Shown here in pieces: positions 11,433 to 23,065 of a stretch of DNA of 64,000 nucleotides. Both the position numbers and the translations under genes were made by a program. Under the pieces are notes generated by a model. It had not been told where the DNA came from and did no database searches. It was given only the letters and a program-made list of their open reading frames with translations. Numbering within the stretch: position 1 is the first letter of the stretch; each line of letters opens with the position of its first letter. The stretch comes from Hirsutella rhossiliensis (Eukaryota; Ascomycota; Sordariomycetes; Hypocreales; Ophiocordycipitaceae): positions 806,001 to 870,000 of the forward strand of contig NW_025408683.1 in assembly GCF_020360975.1 (NCBI RefSeq), written 5' to 3'.

Positions 11433-11503
11433 GGCTTACATAACAGGCGCGGACGTCCGCGCCGACTTTAAAGGCGCGGGGGTCCGCGCCTCTATTGGCT
11501 CCC
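11433..11503 (-). repeat. MULE right terminal inverted repeat (71 bp)
   Basis: Exact reverse complement of 8259-8329, ending in GGCTCCC next to the right copy of the duplication. Confidence 0.95.
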
Positions 11504-11512
11504 TAAAGCGAG
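11504..11512. repeat. Target-site duplication, right copy (TAAAGCGAG)
   Basis: Identical to 8250-8258. The unoccupied site would contain one copy. Confidence 0.92.
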
Positions 11513-13005
11513 CTGAGGCTGACTCACCCCAGCCAGACAAGTAATTAGCCTCCGAGCTGTCAGATGACTAATTACCTACCTCCTATCTTGGTGTCTAAAC
11601 CGACCGACTTGACTCGGCAAGATGGCACAGGTCCAACCTCCATGACGGAGAGAGCCGACTACTATTGGCAGGGCCGCTACTCCGACTCTCAATGCCGAGA
11701 AGGGCGCCCTGGCTTCGCTGAGCTCAAGCCCCCTTTCCAGCGCAATCTCTTGTCCGTCCAAATCTCGAGAGTCGAGAGTCGAGACAAGTTGACAACAGGC
11801 CCGGACACAGTTTTAGCTAAACAGACGACACCTGGCACCGCGACCTGCACGTCCATGCGGACGAGGGCTCCATTGACTACCACGGCTTTTCAGGGCTGGC
11901 CTTTGCATCCATGGCCTGGTGCTAGGCGTTGGGCCCCTTGGAGTACCTGTCCCTGCCGTGCATCAAGCCGAGCAGTGTCATCGTGCCAGCGCGCAACGAC
12001 TCCATGGATCAAGAAGTACATAGCCGGACGAAGCAGTTGGTCGCTCGTCATGCTGGGAGGGATAACAAACATTACCGATTCGGTAAGACGGACAGATGTT
12101 CCTCGTACTAGACGCAGCACCACCGCCTCTAAGCCATTTCAAACCTCTGGAAGGTCGTTGGCCGTCCTTTACCCTTAAAAAACATTACGTCTGTGGGATA
12201 GAATCTTTCCAGAGGTGTGTGTATGTATATAGCCTCGTAGTCTAGTCTCACTCATGCTCTACATACCGACCTGTCAGCAGAGATTCTATTTCGAAGTAGG
12301 CTGTCTACAGTTCCTCTTGGAGTGCATTGCTTGGCAGTTGCGGACTTCGATACAACTGACAACTCCATCTCCGAGCTCATTAGACACATGTTGGTCCAAG
12401 GATAATTAGCGGTGCCACGCACTTCCTGCTTTCTCTCTTCAACGTAGCTGCAGCACTGTACAGTACAGGGGGCACAGCCAGTTCTAGCAGTGCGACACTG
12501 CGTGCTGCATGGGTATTGACCCCGTAGTGTGTTGTCGGTTGATGAATCGTGCGACAGGGGCGGCTTGAGCATACTGGAGTCTTGGATGTTTCCTCCCCGG
12601 TGATGATGCGTCGATACCTTTCAAGTACGTGAATGGTTCCCTTTTCACGACATTGTATGTTGATAGAAGGTCGTGCGACTCTTTGGCGGGGGTTATTCGA
12701 CATCATCATATAGTACACATCACATTCATCATCCCGCCGTCTCTCCCCAGCCGTTACACTGCCTGAATCGACTGGACGGGAACAAGCCAACAGATGGCAT
12801 ACCCCTCTTTTGACGATGACCCCTCTTTTGGCAACATTCATAAGGGCATTAGGCCCAATGTAAATACTGTCAACTATTGTGTTCCTGAAGCGGGCAGCAA
12901 GACTCATACTACCTAGTCCTTGGGCCTGTGCCTTACCTTACTCTTCTCTATAATCTCCCCAGGTGCTGGAAGCGCAACTCGTCATCGGTCAACACACCCA
13001 CTACG
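11513..13005. other. Intergenic, no gene supported
   Basis: Open frames of up to about 200 codons exist on both strands (for example 11564-12178 plus, 12380-12907 minus). None shows a domain, signal peptide or plausible splicing partner, and their composition is irregular. It may contain old decayed sequence. Confidence 0.4.
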
Positions 13006-13233
13006 ATGCCTCCTTGGCCTAGCAAACACCATTGCCCTACCTGCAAAAAATCCACGAAGCGTATTGCCGCCAAAGGGTACTGTACCGAGCACCAGGCAGT
13101 CTGTGCGGGCGCGGGCACAGCGAAGACCAAATCGGGCAAGGTGCAGGCAATAACGCACTCGAAATGGGTTCGTATGCTGACGGAGAGTTGTGTCCAATGT
13201 GATGCGGTGAGGTCGGCCATCGAGAAGGACTGA
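13006..13233 (+). CDS. Small Cys/His-rich hypothetical protein
   Basis: 75 codons from ATG 13006 (MPPWPSKHHCPTCKKSTKRI). The pattern CPTCKK...CTEHQAVC...CVQCD gives two CxxC pairs plus CxxxH, suggesting a small zinc-binding protein of the kind common and uncharacterised in fungi. A T/C-rich stretch ending in CCCCAG at 12957-12962 upstream could be an intron acceptor, so a 5' exon may be missing. It is unlike the noise frames around it in having ordered Cys spacing, but its short length keeps confidence moderate. Confidence 0.45.
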   Translation: MPPWPSKHHCPTCKKSTKRIAAKGYCTEHQAVCAGAGTAKTKSGKVQAITHSKWVRMLTESCVQCDAVRSAIEKD

Positions 13234-13708
13234 CGCTGTCTCCTGAGTCCTGACATGTATCTTTTGTAAACTCAAACACAACTGTCTCTACTCTCTACTT
13301 ACTTGCTCGCATGGATCGGAAAGCTGAAATCCAAATTGCAATGGCCAAGTGTTGGGTTATAATCTTCGCGCGTGCCACTGAGTTCTGCCGTTGAAAAAGA
13401 CCTTACCCCGATATAAACGTTGGATGTTGCAGCCTGATAGGCCCTGCGTAAGCATTGGTCACATGACAAGCCCAGCATTTCTTAGCCCCTCTTTAACGGA
13501 CCTCTTCTCTTCATCGTCACAATACACTGACAAGTTTCTTTTCTATCCGGTGACTCCTCGAGCTCATTTCACTTCTATCTCACCACTTTGCCGCTTGGTA
13601 TTCTTACAGCCTATATAGCCACAGGCAGGATAAGGCAGGCCAGTTCTTTGGATCCATGTACCACGCCACACACATCCATCACGCATAGTTCGAAGCTACG
13701 GCTTCATC

Positions 13709-15286
13709 ATGCACGCAAAGACGACCTCGGTATGGACCTACGAGAATGGCGCGCCCGAGGAATTCAGTCTCACCCGCCTCTGCGACGTCGTGGACGCACA
13801 CTTCGGTGTCAAGTGCGAGTTGGTAAAGTTGGCAGAGGGCGGCTATCACAAGGTTGGTTTCAAGGCAACGCCAGATCGTGTTTCGTGTCGTCACTGCTAA
13901 CACGGCAATTGCTCCAGGTTTACGACATCATCGAGGCAGGCGACGGTGTGCACCCGGGCAAGAGTCTCAATGCTGTCGCTCGAGTCGCGTCGCCTGCGTT
14001 TCCGAGGGATAAGTTAAAGTCAGAGGTCCGTGTTTAACCATGACAACAACATTAACGTGCACTGGCCAACACCCGGCTAGGTTGCGACGCTGCGATATAT
14101 CGCTTCGCACACGTCAGTCCCCGTACCGTCGGTGTCAGTCTGGAATGCCGATGCCTCGAACCCGGTTGGCGCTGAATACATGATCATGCAGAAAGTATGC
14201 CTTTTGACCCTTTTCTCGCCGTGAATGGAACACTGAGGCTGACGACATGGGACAGATACCCGGTGTCCCGGCATTTGATAACTGGCAGACGCTGCCAGTG
14301 GACATCAAGGAAAGCGTCGTGGTCCAGGTCGCAGAGCACCTCGCTGCTCTCTTCTCGATCCGGTTCGACAAGGCTGGGTCTCTATATTGTGTTCCCTCTG
14401 CATCGAAATCTTCGTCTTCATCCGTTTCGTCGACTGCCAGTGACGGCTACGAGGTTGGCCCCATCGTCACCGGCCCTTTCTTTCACTCCTTGGACGGTAT
14501 TCTCGATTATCCCACCACAGACCTGCACACCCTACCATCCTCGTCATCTACCCGTCTCCATTCCCTACGTGGTCCCTTCACCGGCGCTGGAGACTATCTT
14601 GCGCACCATCTCCGGGCGTTGCTATTCAAGTGCACCGAGTTTCCCAAAGAGACTATGAGGCTGTTGGATGACGAGGACAAGCCAAAGGAAGAGCCGGATA
14701 ATGAACAGAAGCGTGAAACATTGCAAAGGGCAGAGCGGGCACTCCGCAAAGGCATCCAACTCTGTGCCGTCTATCCGGGCGACGCGTCCGTGTATCCCGG
14801 GGGCCCCTCGACGCCAGAGCAGCCATTCACACTGAGACTGGACGACTTTCGACTCGTCAACATTCTCGTAAGTATTTCGCTACTGCCCGCTCGCTCGTGC
14901 TCACATCCATGCAGATCGACGAGTACACTGGCAAGGTGAATGGATATATCGATTTTGAGGGCACCTCGACTGCACCACTCTGGTATGCGGCGACGGTACC
15001 GCAGTGGATCCCTGATCCAGACGGCGACACGGCATCGTGGTATGGGGGCAGCCCTGCTGATCAGCGCCGGCTCTGGGGCGCGTTCCATGCAACCATGGCT
15101 CGATGTGACGCCGAGTGGAGGAAAGCGTACCAAGGCGGAAAGCCATTCCGGGCGTGGGCAGACCATTTGGAGCTTGGGGTGGAAGCTTGGGGCTCTGAGG
15201 ACGTGGAACGGTGGGTTGATGCGCGGCTAGCATGGGCGAGCGAGGAGGGAAGACGGGGGATGGCAATGCCCGAATCTGACGACTGA
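13709..15286 (+). CDS. Aminoglycoside-phosphotransferase-like (APH/choline-kinase fold) protein
   Basis: Five exons join in frame: 13709-13852, 13918-14025, 14081-14194, 14256-14867 and 14915-15286; introns are 55-65 bp, several with CTAAC/CTGAC-like branch sites; 449 residues. Fungal APH proteins are kinase-fold enzymes of mostly unknown substrate. Visible: the N-lobe (FGVKCELVKLAEGGYHKVYD, VARVASPAFPRDKLKSEV), helix region with PSVSVWNADASNPVGAEYMIM, the linker PGVPAFDNW, catalytic-loop equivalent LRLDDFRLVNIL, and the metal-binding DFEGT after YI. In the catalytic loop the usual H-x-D reads L-x-D: the Asp and the later Asn are kept but the His is not. Acidic insert DDEDKPKEEPDNEQKRE at about 270. 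Intact as read. Confidence 0.85.
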
Positions 15287-15525
15287 TTCAGTCATCTGAC
15301 TACTCTTGCCAGAGTGTATTCCCAAAGCCACGGTTACGTGTTGAGCTGTATTTCAACAGGGAAGTCCAACCAGGAGTCTGTCGGAGGAGAATTCGGCGAC
15401 AGCAGTCACATCCGCTACCCCGTAAGCTGGAGTCTTTGGATCCTTTGAAAGACAGGCCAATGGTGTCTGGATACAAACACGGCGTGGGCGTAGCGCCCTC
15501 GAGGCGGCTCTAAGGCTCATACGCG

Positions 15526-16096
15526 ATGGCAGTGCCTTGGATGACCTGGTTGCTCCGTAGCCTGCTCCGTGGCCTTGGCAGATCCGTCCATCGCCCTATT
15601 ATACACCAGTTAACGACGCAACGGAGACGTTGGGGACAAGGGCGAGGCGTTTCCGAACAAAAGATGGCATACTTGAAGACTCTGCGTACCGCTCGGTGCA
15701 CATGGCCTCGTCGACTGGCAATGGAGTATTGCGGCAATGGGGTGCCCTGGATGGAGTGACGGACGGCATCTCGGAGGACCCTGATCTCTGCAAGCATTGC
15801 CCCAAGTAGATCGCCTGCAGCGAGACTCGGACCGGCGAGTGCCTGACTCCCGAAAAGGCCGCGACTGTCCAGTCGGTCTTTTCGCCCCCGAATGACCCCG
15901 ACGGCACCCTCATATATCCCCGCCTCTTATCAAAGTCCTCCATAGCATCGGCGTGGTTGCCGAGGAGAGTCCGCATAGTGCCCCTTCAGTTATAATCTAG
16001 GGCCTAGCCGCCCAGTTCGACAGCCTTTTCAAACGCCAGCCTGGCGTCCACTCGAATCTTCTTCCGCTTCGGCCCTCTCTGGACGACGAATCTCTA
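15526..16096 (-). pseudogene. Possible remnant of a decayed gene (unidentified)
   Basis: On the minus strand three protein-like segments line up but are broken by stops and a frame change: a basic run with KRKKIRVDARLAFEKAVEL ending in TAG at 16004-16006; TMRTLLGNHADAMEDFDK; and, in another frame, YEGAVGVIRGRKDRL through GDLLGAMLAEIRVLRDAVRH. A GTATGC donor and TAATAG acceptor would extend the last segment to a TGA at the low-coordinate end. I do not recognise the family. It may be a dead gene just downstream of the LysM gene, or noise; evidence is amino-acid texture only. Confidence 0.3.
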
Positions 16097-16146
16097 TTCT
16101 TGCAGATGCCCTGTGGGGGTCGATGACAAGTTGTCAGTTAGGGTTG

Positions 16147-17795
16147 CTACCTCTGGCACACGCCCTTGGCTGGCTCTGGGTCGTAAGTGCATTTCCCCTT
16201 AGTGACACAATTCTTTCTCCGACTGGCACACCTTACATGCAGCGATTGAAACTTCCAACCCTCTGTCCATAGCTTGTGGCACGTACCCCTACTGGTATAG
16301 CCGTAGCCAAACCACTTACCCGAGCAACCCGGCTTCTCCCAGTAACTCAACTGAACCTGTCCGTCTGGGCACGAGCCCGCCACGGCCATATTCGTAGACG
16401 CAGCCGCACATTGAGTGTCAATGCATAGGCCATCGCTGCCGTTCTCAACGGTGACCCTGTTGTGCACGTCGCCAGTGCAACCCGCATGGTACCGGGTTTC
16501 GAGCTGGAACGCTTTCGGGACGCTGACGCAGTAGTAGTAGCCAGCCAAGAGTCCAGTGCAGTCTAGTTTTTAGGTTAGTTCGAGGGGTATAAGATGCCGT
16601 GCAGCAAAGGAGATGGAAACCAACCCCTATGAACGGCAGGGTTCCACTTGTAGCTGTTGTCTATGGTCAGAGATGTGTTCCATATGCCGAGGTGCCGCGG
16701 GGAACGTTCAAATCGCCGAGACTTAAACCCCTGTGCTTGTCCACAATGCCCTGGCAAGTATCGCCAGAGATGGCCTGGTAAAGCCTGTCGCATGGCTTGA
16801 CGATGCCGGGCTGTGTGGGCAGAGTTGGCGGAGTGGGCTTATACCCAACGACTGACACGCAAACGTATGAATTCAACCAGAGGCTGGTACAAGCCTTGCC
16901 GCCAACGCCGGGGTTCCATTTGAGAAAGTCATCAGCCGTGATGCCACTCTTCCTAGAAATGCCATCACAGTTGTCTCCTGGGGAGACCAGGTAAAACTTG
17001 TTGCAGTTGCCAACCATTCCGGGCTGTATGGGAGTCGGCGTCTCGATGCCGTTTCCTGGGTTGGTCGGGCTGGGCGTGTAGCCGCTGATGGACACGCAGA
17101 CGTGTGCGTGAAGCCACAGGCTGGTGCAGGTTGCTCCAACATCTGGGTTCCAGGCCATGAACTCTTTGAGCGTGATCCCACTCCCCTGGGCAATGCTTTG
17201 GCAGGTGTTGCCACTCTTGACAAGGTAGAATTTGTTGCAGTTGTCAACCATGCCTGGCTGGATAGGCGTCGGGGTGGAAATGCCACTAATGCCGCTTGCT
17301 TAGCGTCTAGTTTTCACCGTGTAAAAGGTGAATGGCGTGCTTACTTGTCAGGCTTCGCTGCCGTTGTGGTAGAAGGTGAATCGGTGGTTGTGGTTGAAGT
17401 GGCGGACGCGGTCGTCGTGGTTACAGGCTCCGCCTCAGCTTCAACACAGTAAGACCTATCAATGGCAAAGTTGTCGCAAGACTTGGCAATGGATGGGTTC
17501 TGCATCGCGGCCGTTAGTATCATGTGCATGAGCGCCATCTTCTGTCGGCAGAAGTCACCCAGCGTTTCCACTTATCCTCGCTTATCCCAAAGCTAGCAGG
17601 CACGTCTTGACACTTGATGCTGCCATCGATGTTGTCGTACCAAAAGGAGCATTACTTGGTGGTGGCAGGGTCATGTTGCAACTCGGGTGATAGTCCGCGT
17701 GCTCTCGGGCGGCTCACGGCCTCATGCTGCTCTGCCACAGCCACCGCGGGGGCGGCGAGGGCAAAGAAGAGAGACAGCTGGGCAAAGCACCGCAT
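16147..17795 (-). pseudogene. LysM-domain secreted protein gene with a single premature stop
   Basis: Five exons (17795-17559, 17499-17345, 17285-16729, 16660-16625, 16562-16147) join in frame and would code 466 residues apart from one TAA at 17654-17652 (codon 48). The start has a clear signal peptide (MRCFAQLSLFFALAAPAVAVA). After the stop the frame continues with a LysM-like unit (CSFWYDNIDGSIKCQDV to SYCVEAEAE), a Thr/Ser linker, and three LysM units (NCNKFYLVKSGNTCQSIAQ; NCNKFYLVSPGDNCDGIS; CDRLYQAISGDTCQGIV). It ends in a Cys-rich domain containing YYYCVSVPKAFQLETRYHAGC and the tail DPEPAKGVCQR. LysM proteins bind chitin and often shield fungal hyphae from host chitin receptors (family knowledge). 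The stop is explained by CAA to TAA or TAC to TAA. Everything else, including all splice sites, looks functional. Confidence 0.85.
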
Positions 17796-18779
17796 CACGT
17801 TGTTGCCCGATTCGAGTACTGCCGTTGATGTGACGAGGATGGCTCTGCGGAACTGGGTGCTTCCACACGCACGCCAACTGCTTATGTATCGATTCCAGCA
17901 GGCTGCGGGCAACGAGTAGCTTCCATTCTCCCGCCCTCCAGTCATCACTCATGCTCTTCCCGGTGTTACGGCCCGCTCCGGAGCCCGGGCCTGCTCGAGG
18001 TTAGTTTTGCGGTGCATCATACATACTAGCTGCTTCTTTGAGTGAATTGTCATCTAACCTCTCGCTCCGAAGCACACAGTGTTGCCGTTTGTTCCGCCCG
18101 AGCAGTCATGGCTCGCGGGCTGCTGCCTTTGGGAAACTCAAGTGACCTTGTTGATACCAACGTTGGCATCAGCCCGATGAGCAATAGTCCTGCTGCACCA
18201 CCTGCATTTGGCTTACCAACAGTCTGGAACAATTGTTCGACAGAGCCTCCGGTCCATTACCCAACATCAACTTGTCGGAAATAACGTCCTCTTTTGGATT
18301 CGAATGACCGAGAACAGCCCAATGCAGGCCACTACCACTTCATGCCACTTCCCATGTAACGTCAAGGGGGTTCGATTGTATCACCGCAGCCTGCATGCGG
18401 CTACTTGCTACGCCGTGTTCGTAAACCCGAAATTGAACTCCAATATTTCTTGCATGTCCGTTGTGGCAGGGTTTCCATGCCTGTTGATCGATGGCTCGTC
18501 ACGTCGAGCTGCTCCTCGGGGTTTCGGAATGTTCGAACTCACACATGTCTAGATGGTTATCTGGAAATGTGCAAGTACTCACGCAAAGATAGATGCCTAC
18601 CGCCGCCATTTATGAAGTGCTGCTCAACGTTTGCTATTTCGTTCCTGTCTATTATTGCCCTGGTCCTAGACCCAAGACATGGAACGCCGGCAGACTTGGA
18701 AGGGCCTAGACAGTTGTCACTGTATTTGGCCCTTGATAGTCTTGCTTTCCCGCTTCAACAGCTCTGGAAAGCCGGGCGG
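17796..18779. other. Intergenic, no gene supported
   Basis: Upstream side of the LysM gene and downstream side of the decayed family gene. Open frames here (up to about 190 codons at 18405-18983) overlap the 3' end of the decayed gene on the other strand or lack any motif. Confidence 0.4.
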
Positions 18780-21180
18780 TCAACTCTTGTAGTCAAGCTC
18801 CCTTTCTCCCGTATCTTCGTCCACGTCCTTTACCGTAGGTCGCCATTCCTCTGGGAGAGAGGTATCGCTCAAGCCCCATGGCATTGCAACGCACGCCGTC
18901 ATAAATGGCCATGTCGCAGGGTTGGGAGTCGACCACAATGTCTCGCCAGCGGTAAACTTCCGCGTAGAGAACATTATGCTTGACGTGGACGTCCCATCTC
19001 CGCAAAGACGCTTGCTCCCACGAAAAAACATCTCGTGAGGGTTCCTTGATGGTGTCCAATACACCCCTTTCCCGGGCGATGCGCTCTAGAATGTTGCGGT
19101 AGTGTGGTACTGGGCTTTGCAACGCCTCGGCATAGAGCGCAGGATTCGGCGTGACTGTTTCAAAGTCGTCGTTGTGTCCCGTCACCACCAAGTCAAAGAG
19201 GGCTTTGTAGTTGGCATATATGGCCGCGCGCGCCACGGCCGGTCTCATGGCGGGGACTGCCCGCGCCAGAGCCTCATATAAATCCGAGTTGGCGATGTCG
19301 GGGAAGAAAATCAGGCCCGGGTAGTCCGGTTCCCAATGACCAAACCCGCCTTTGCCGACCGTTAACGCCCAAGAGATGTCATCATTCATAATGAAGCGGG
19401 CGACGATGGCCGTCGCTATGCGAGAGACGTGCCCCCTTTCCGGCGGCGGCTGGGTTGACCACCATTTTGCAAACTGAGTGTTGTGGTCTGGGGATGGGTC
19501 TTAGCAGCGAAGCCGAGTAACGAGGCTCAAGGTGGACTCACAGACGCCGCGTACAATGGCTTCAAACTCGCCGTGGACCAGATGCAACGGCAATATCGAT
19601 CCAGGTCGCCACGGTAGGCCGCCATGACGATCAAGACGTCTTTGTCGCAAGTTGGCAGATCTGCAGGCAGCGGGTTGCTCAGGAGGTCGAGCGCGGTCTT
19701 GGAGACTGGAAAAGCGGACCCGGGCTTGTTGGCAAGAAACTCGGTCATATCGGCGCAGCTATCAGGGGCGTCTAGGCCCTGGTCTCCCGTGACATTATGA
19801 GCAAGAGGATGGTAACCGTAGGCTTCGCCAAAGAGCGACATGATGGAAAAGAAGTCGTCCTCTGATGGGTCGTCTCGATCTGCATCGCCGTCTTAGCTGT
19901 GAATGCGTCCAGATGGCTTCCGGAAGCCTTGCGTGTAGTCGAGTTCTCTGCGCACCACAGTATCGCCATTCAGGGGAGAAGGCGTTGGTGCCGAGAGCGT
20001 GCCGGTGTAGTCGTCAAACACTTTCCACTTTACCAGCTGCTTCATGATGTGCTCGAATATCTCCAGGCTGCCGCTCTCGCGTGCCTCCTCTGCGATGGCG
20101 ACCTCTGGCAGAATATCCAGAGATTTGTGCAGCGCCGTGTAGCCCGCGACGGCGCAACTTCTGCCAACATGGTAGCGCATGTCAGGATACCGCACAGCCA
20201 ACTGCCGCAAAGTCTCCTCCGAGGGCACGTTGGGATGCCAAATGCAATACGGCATTTCTCGCGAGTCCTTCGTCTCTGGGATCCGGTTGCTCATGATGAG
20301 TCTGGCGTTGATGGCAGCGGTAAAGGCGGGCAAAAGTCCCTTCAAGACAGCAGCCTCCCCCGTGGCAAACTCAAGGTGATGCCGTATGCCGCGGACAATA
20401 CTGAATCGCAACAGGTGCCTCCCGGGGTGGAGAGGCAGCTTTCGTCCGTGGATGGCGGTAACGGCATCTTGGCCGATGAATCTGCGGGAGCGCAGTCTTT
20501 GGGCCAGAGTCCATTGTGCGCCGCAGCTGCTGTCCTGGGCGTCACCCGTCATGACAGGCATAAGCGGCTGCTATTCTTTGATGGGCAGCTCGAAGTTCAG
20601 CGTGGACGAGTGAGGAGGGTTGATGAAGAGGATGAGTTGCAGCCTGGAGCTGTAGTCAATATTGCAGGCGTATGCTACACGGTGCGAACTGCTGGCTCTC
20701 CAGACATGAACACACTAATTACTATGCATAATTACATGGTCATGGCTTGGTCAATGGCGAGCTGCGCGTATCCCTCCACGTTGCGCAGCGCCAGCGTCTC
20801 CAGATGACGCACCGTGCCATATCGACGGGCAGCACCACCGTCAGGTCCGCGAGCTAGTTGTTGATCTGGTCGAGCTGCTGCGGGGTGGCCGGCACGTTAA
20901 AGTTGACTCGAACGCGGCGGTTGCTGCTATGGTAGATGTCGTCGCTGAGGGAAAGCAGCTTTCTGAGCCGCGCGGCGTTGGCCTCGTCCGACTTATCCAC
21001 GTCATACGACACCCCGATGTGCGAGAAGAGGACATTGGTGGCCAAGGTGCAAAACCGGTGGTTCACGAGCCGCAGGTTGGCTAGGTCTCGCTTGTTGTGG
21101 GCGCCGTTCAGAGTGAGCTCCGGCCAGACCCGGTGTCCGAGGCCCTGAGGCTGCGCGTTATCACGGCCGCCATTACCGAC
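18780..21180 (-). pseudogene. Decayed member of a large fungal protein family of unknown function
   Basis: Minus-strand segments follow the order of a family common in plant- and insect-associated Sordariomycetes: NKRDLANLRLVNHRF (F-box-like leader), YDVDKSDEANAARLRKLLSL, LADLTVVLP, HLETLALRNVEGYAQLAI, DYSSRLQLILFINPPHSS, LDILPEVAIAEEARESGSLE, VFDDYTGTLSAPTPS, EDDFFSIMSLFGEAYGYHPL, DKDVLIVMAAYRGDLDRY, FAKWWSTQPPPERGH, AVPAMRPAVARAAIYANYKAL and PHYRNILERIARERG. In-frame stops appear after QINN (about 20866), after LPIKE (about 20586) and at 19893-19895. Frame changes are needed near 20820, 19575 and 18865. One intron (about 19475-19545) still looks spliceable. No function is known. Clearly dead. 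Confidence 0.75.
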
Positions 21181-23065
21181 ATTGACGACAATCTATTCGT
21201 GTGAGCCACGCCTTCTCCTCGTCGAGAGGTGCTGGCGAGAGGGGAGGAGAGCCCAAAACAGGCTCCTCGGAAAACGAGAAAGCCGCGTAGGGAAAAGGAA
21301 AGGGACGGGGGAGAAAATGGCACACAGGCCGGAGAAGCTCTGGCGCCGCGTTCTCAAGTCACATCCAGTCGAGGCTTCGGCGTCTTTATCGGAGAAGACG
21401 AGGCAGAGACGGCTCCAAGAATAAAGGTGAGCACAGCAGGGAAGTGAATAATTTGTCGATGCAAACGAGTTCGCCGTTTTCACGCTGCCAACGACAAGGG
21501 CGTTTTGCTCGGTTGCCAACGCAAAATCGTGTGCGAGACGGAAAGTAGCGAGAAACCATAGGAGTCTCCGCAACTGGCTACTTCGTCCGGCGTTGGAACA
21601 GTTAGATTCTGGCCTACCAGACGAGCTGCTTCTTGCTGTTGATCGGCGTAAGCTGGAACTCGACGTGATCAACGTGAGTCGTGGGAGCTGAATCGCTTTT
21701 GCGAACCCTCAAGCCGTCAACTGTGATAGTCCCTGGCTTCTGCCTTATCGTAGACGTTGCCATGCTTGAAGCAGCAATGAACAAGCAACAGGCAATGATA
21801 ATTACCCGTATGTTAAGAGGCAGGACCGAGGATTGAGAGTTTTCTCGGAAGTAACGCAAATCAAACAGTGTGGTTGGGGAGAGGTTCGGAGATACGGTCT
21901 GCTGCGATATTTCCCGTAACGGTTATTCGTCAAAGAAGCTGGGCTCGTCGACGATGCCGGACGATTATGAAAAAAAAAACCTGTAGAATCATTCCTGGTC
22001 TCTCGAAGCTTTCGCCCAGTGTTTCGTAGCTCACTGCAAGCCGATGAGGTTTGAGCAATAATTTCTGAGCAATCCCACCCTGTAGTTTTTCGTCACTATA
22101 CAGTGTATCTTTGTGAGTCATTTTCAGCAAAATGGCCAACTCAAACGGATTGATCTATCTAAGTGGAGTGGACCTCACGATTTGAGCGGTTTTGCCTTAA
22201 ACTCCCAATCGGCCGCTGGCCTTTTCCCCTCGAAGGCATGGTCGACGAGAATTCATGAGAGCGATGGGCAAGCAAAAGCGACGACGAGTATATCAGCCAA
22301 CACAAATCTTTCCTTGAAGCATGTCAATCAAGCCCTCAAGTTGGGCAGGATGCTCCGCACGCGATCCCCGTCCAACTTCGCAAACGCCTTCATCTTGCAT
22401 ATCGACGTATACCCTCACCGGTATCAACGGAACCGGCTATAGGCCCTGGTGCTCCTGCAAAAGCTTGGGCTTCAGGCAGAGTAGGTCTGCCTGGCCGGGG
22501 GTTGGAGATAACTGTGACGAGAATCTTCCTCTGTCGGCAGTTGTGGGGGATTGCTGTTACGAGCTGCGGCAGTGGGCCGATTGTTTGAGAGCCAAGGAAT
22601 AGAACTGGACCTCCAAAAGCCCCAAGGGTTCAAAACTCGATGCACGGGAAAGTCGTACGTCAAACGTCCCTCGAACTGTCTCAATTCACCATTGGACTAT
22701 GCTGGAGCTTGGGTTGATTCGCCCCAGCCAGTAGAGCGGAGCACCAGGTGCAGCTGGTTACAGACACTTCGAGCTCGACGGTGCGCGTCATCCTTGAGAG
22801 TCTATCCACGATGCCTGCCGCCCACTGACACCGAATACAGACCAAAGACTTTCTATCGAGGAACAAGCACCCAAGGCCGGCGACAACAAACTCGTCACTA
22901 AGCCATGATCCTTCTAGCGTTCCGTGAGGGAGCTCCCAGCATGGCAGTACGCACCGCCCTTGGTGTCCTGGGCGCTTAGTTAATGCACCTGTGGGCCGTG
23001 AGGCACCGTCCATCCCCTCGTCTCGACTTGTCTCGTTAACATCAACATGACCATTCGTCTGGCGC
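21181..23065. other. Intergenic, no gene supported
   Basis: About 1.9 kb without a credible gene. A 49-codon minus-strand frame ending at 21614 (MATSTIRQKPGTITVDGLRV) has protein-like texture but no partner exon that I can justify. Other frames at 22113-22901 lack motifs. Confidence 0.35.

Larger units (their letters stand above)
8259..11503. mobile_element. Mutator-like DNA transposon (MULE), 3245 bp
   Basis: Bounded by perfect 71-bp terminal inverted repeats (8259-8329 and 11433-11503), starting GGGAGCCAATAGAGGCG. It is flanked on both sides by the same 9-bp word TAAAGCGAG (8250-8258 and 11504-11512), the target-site duplication expected for MULEs. It carries one transposase-like reading region on the minus strand. 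Perfect ends and an intact duplication point to a recent insertion, yet the transposase has several frameshifts, so this copy is probably non-autonomous. Confidence 0.93.

Noticed and set aside
11564..12178. 204-codon plus-strand frame after the MULE
   Set aside because: No domain, no splice partner, uneven composition; probably chance in non-coding DNA.
12380..12907. 175-codon minus-strand frame (MSLAARFRNTIVDSIYIG)
   Set aside because: No homology I can recognise and no supporting context; could be a decayed fragment but not supportable.
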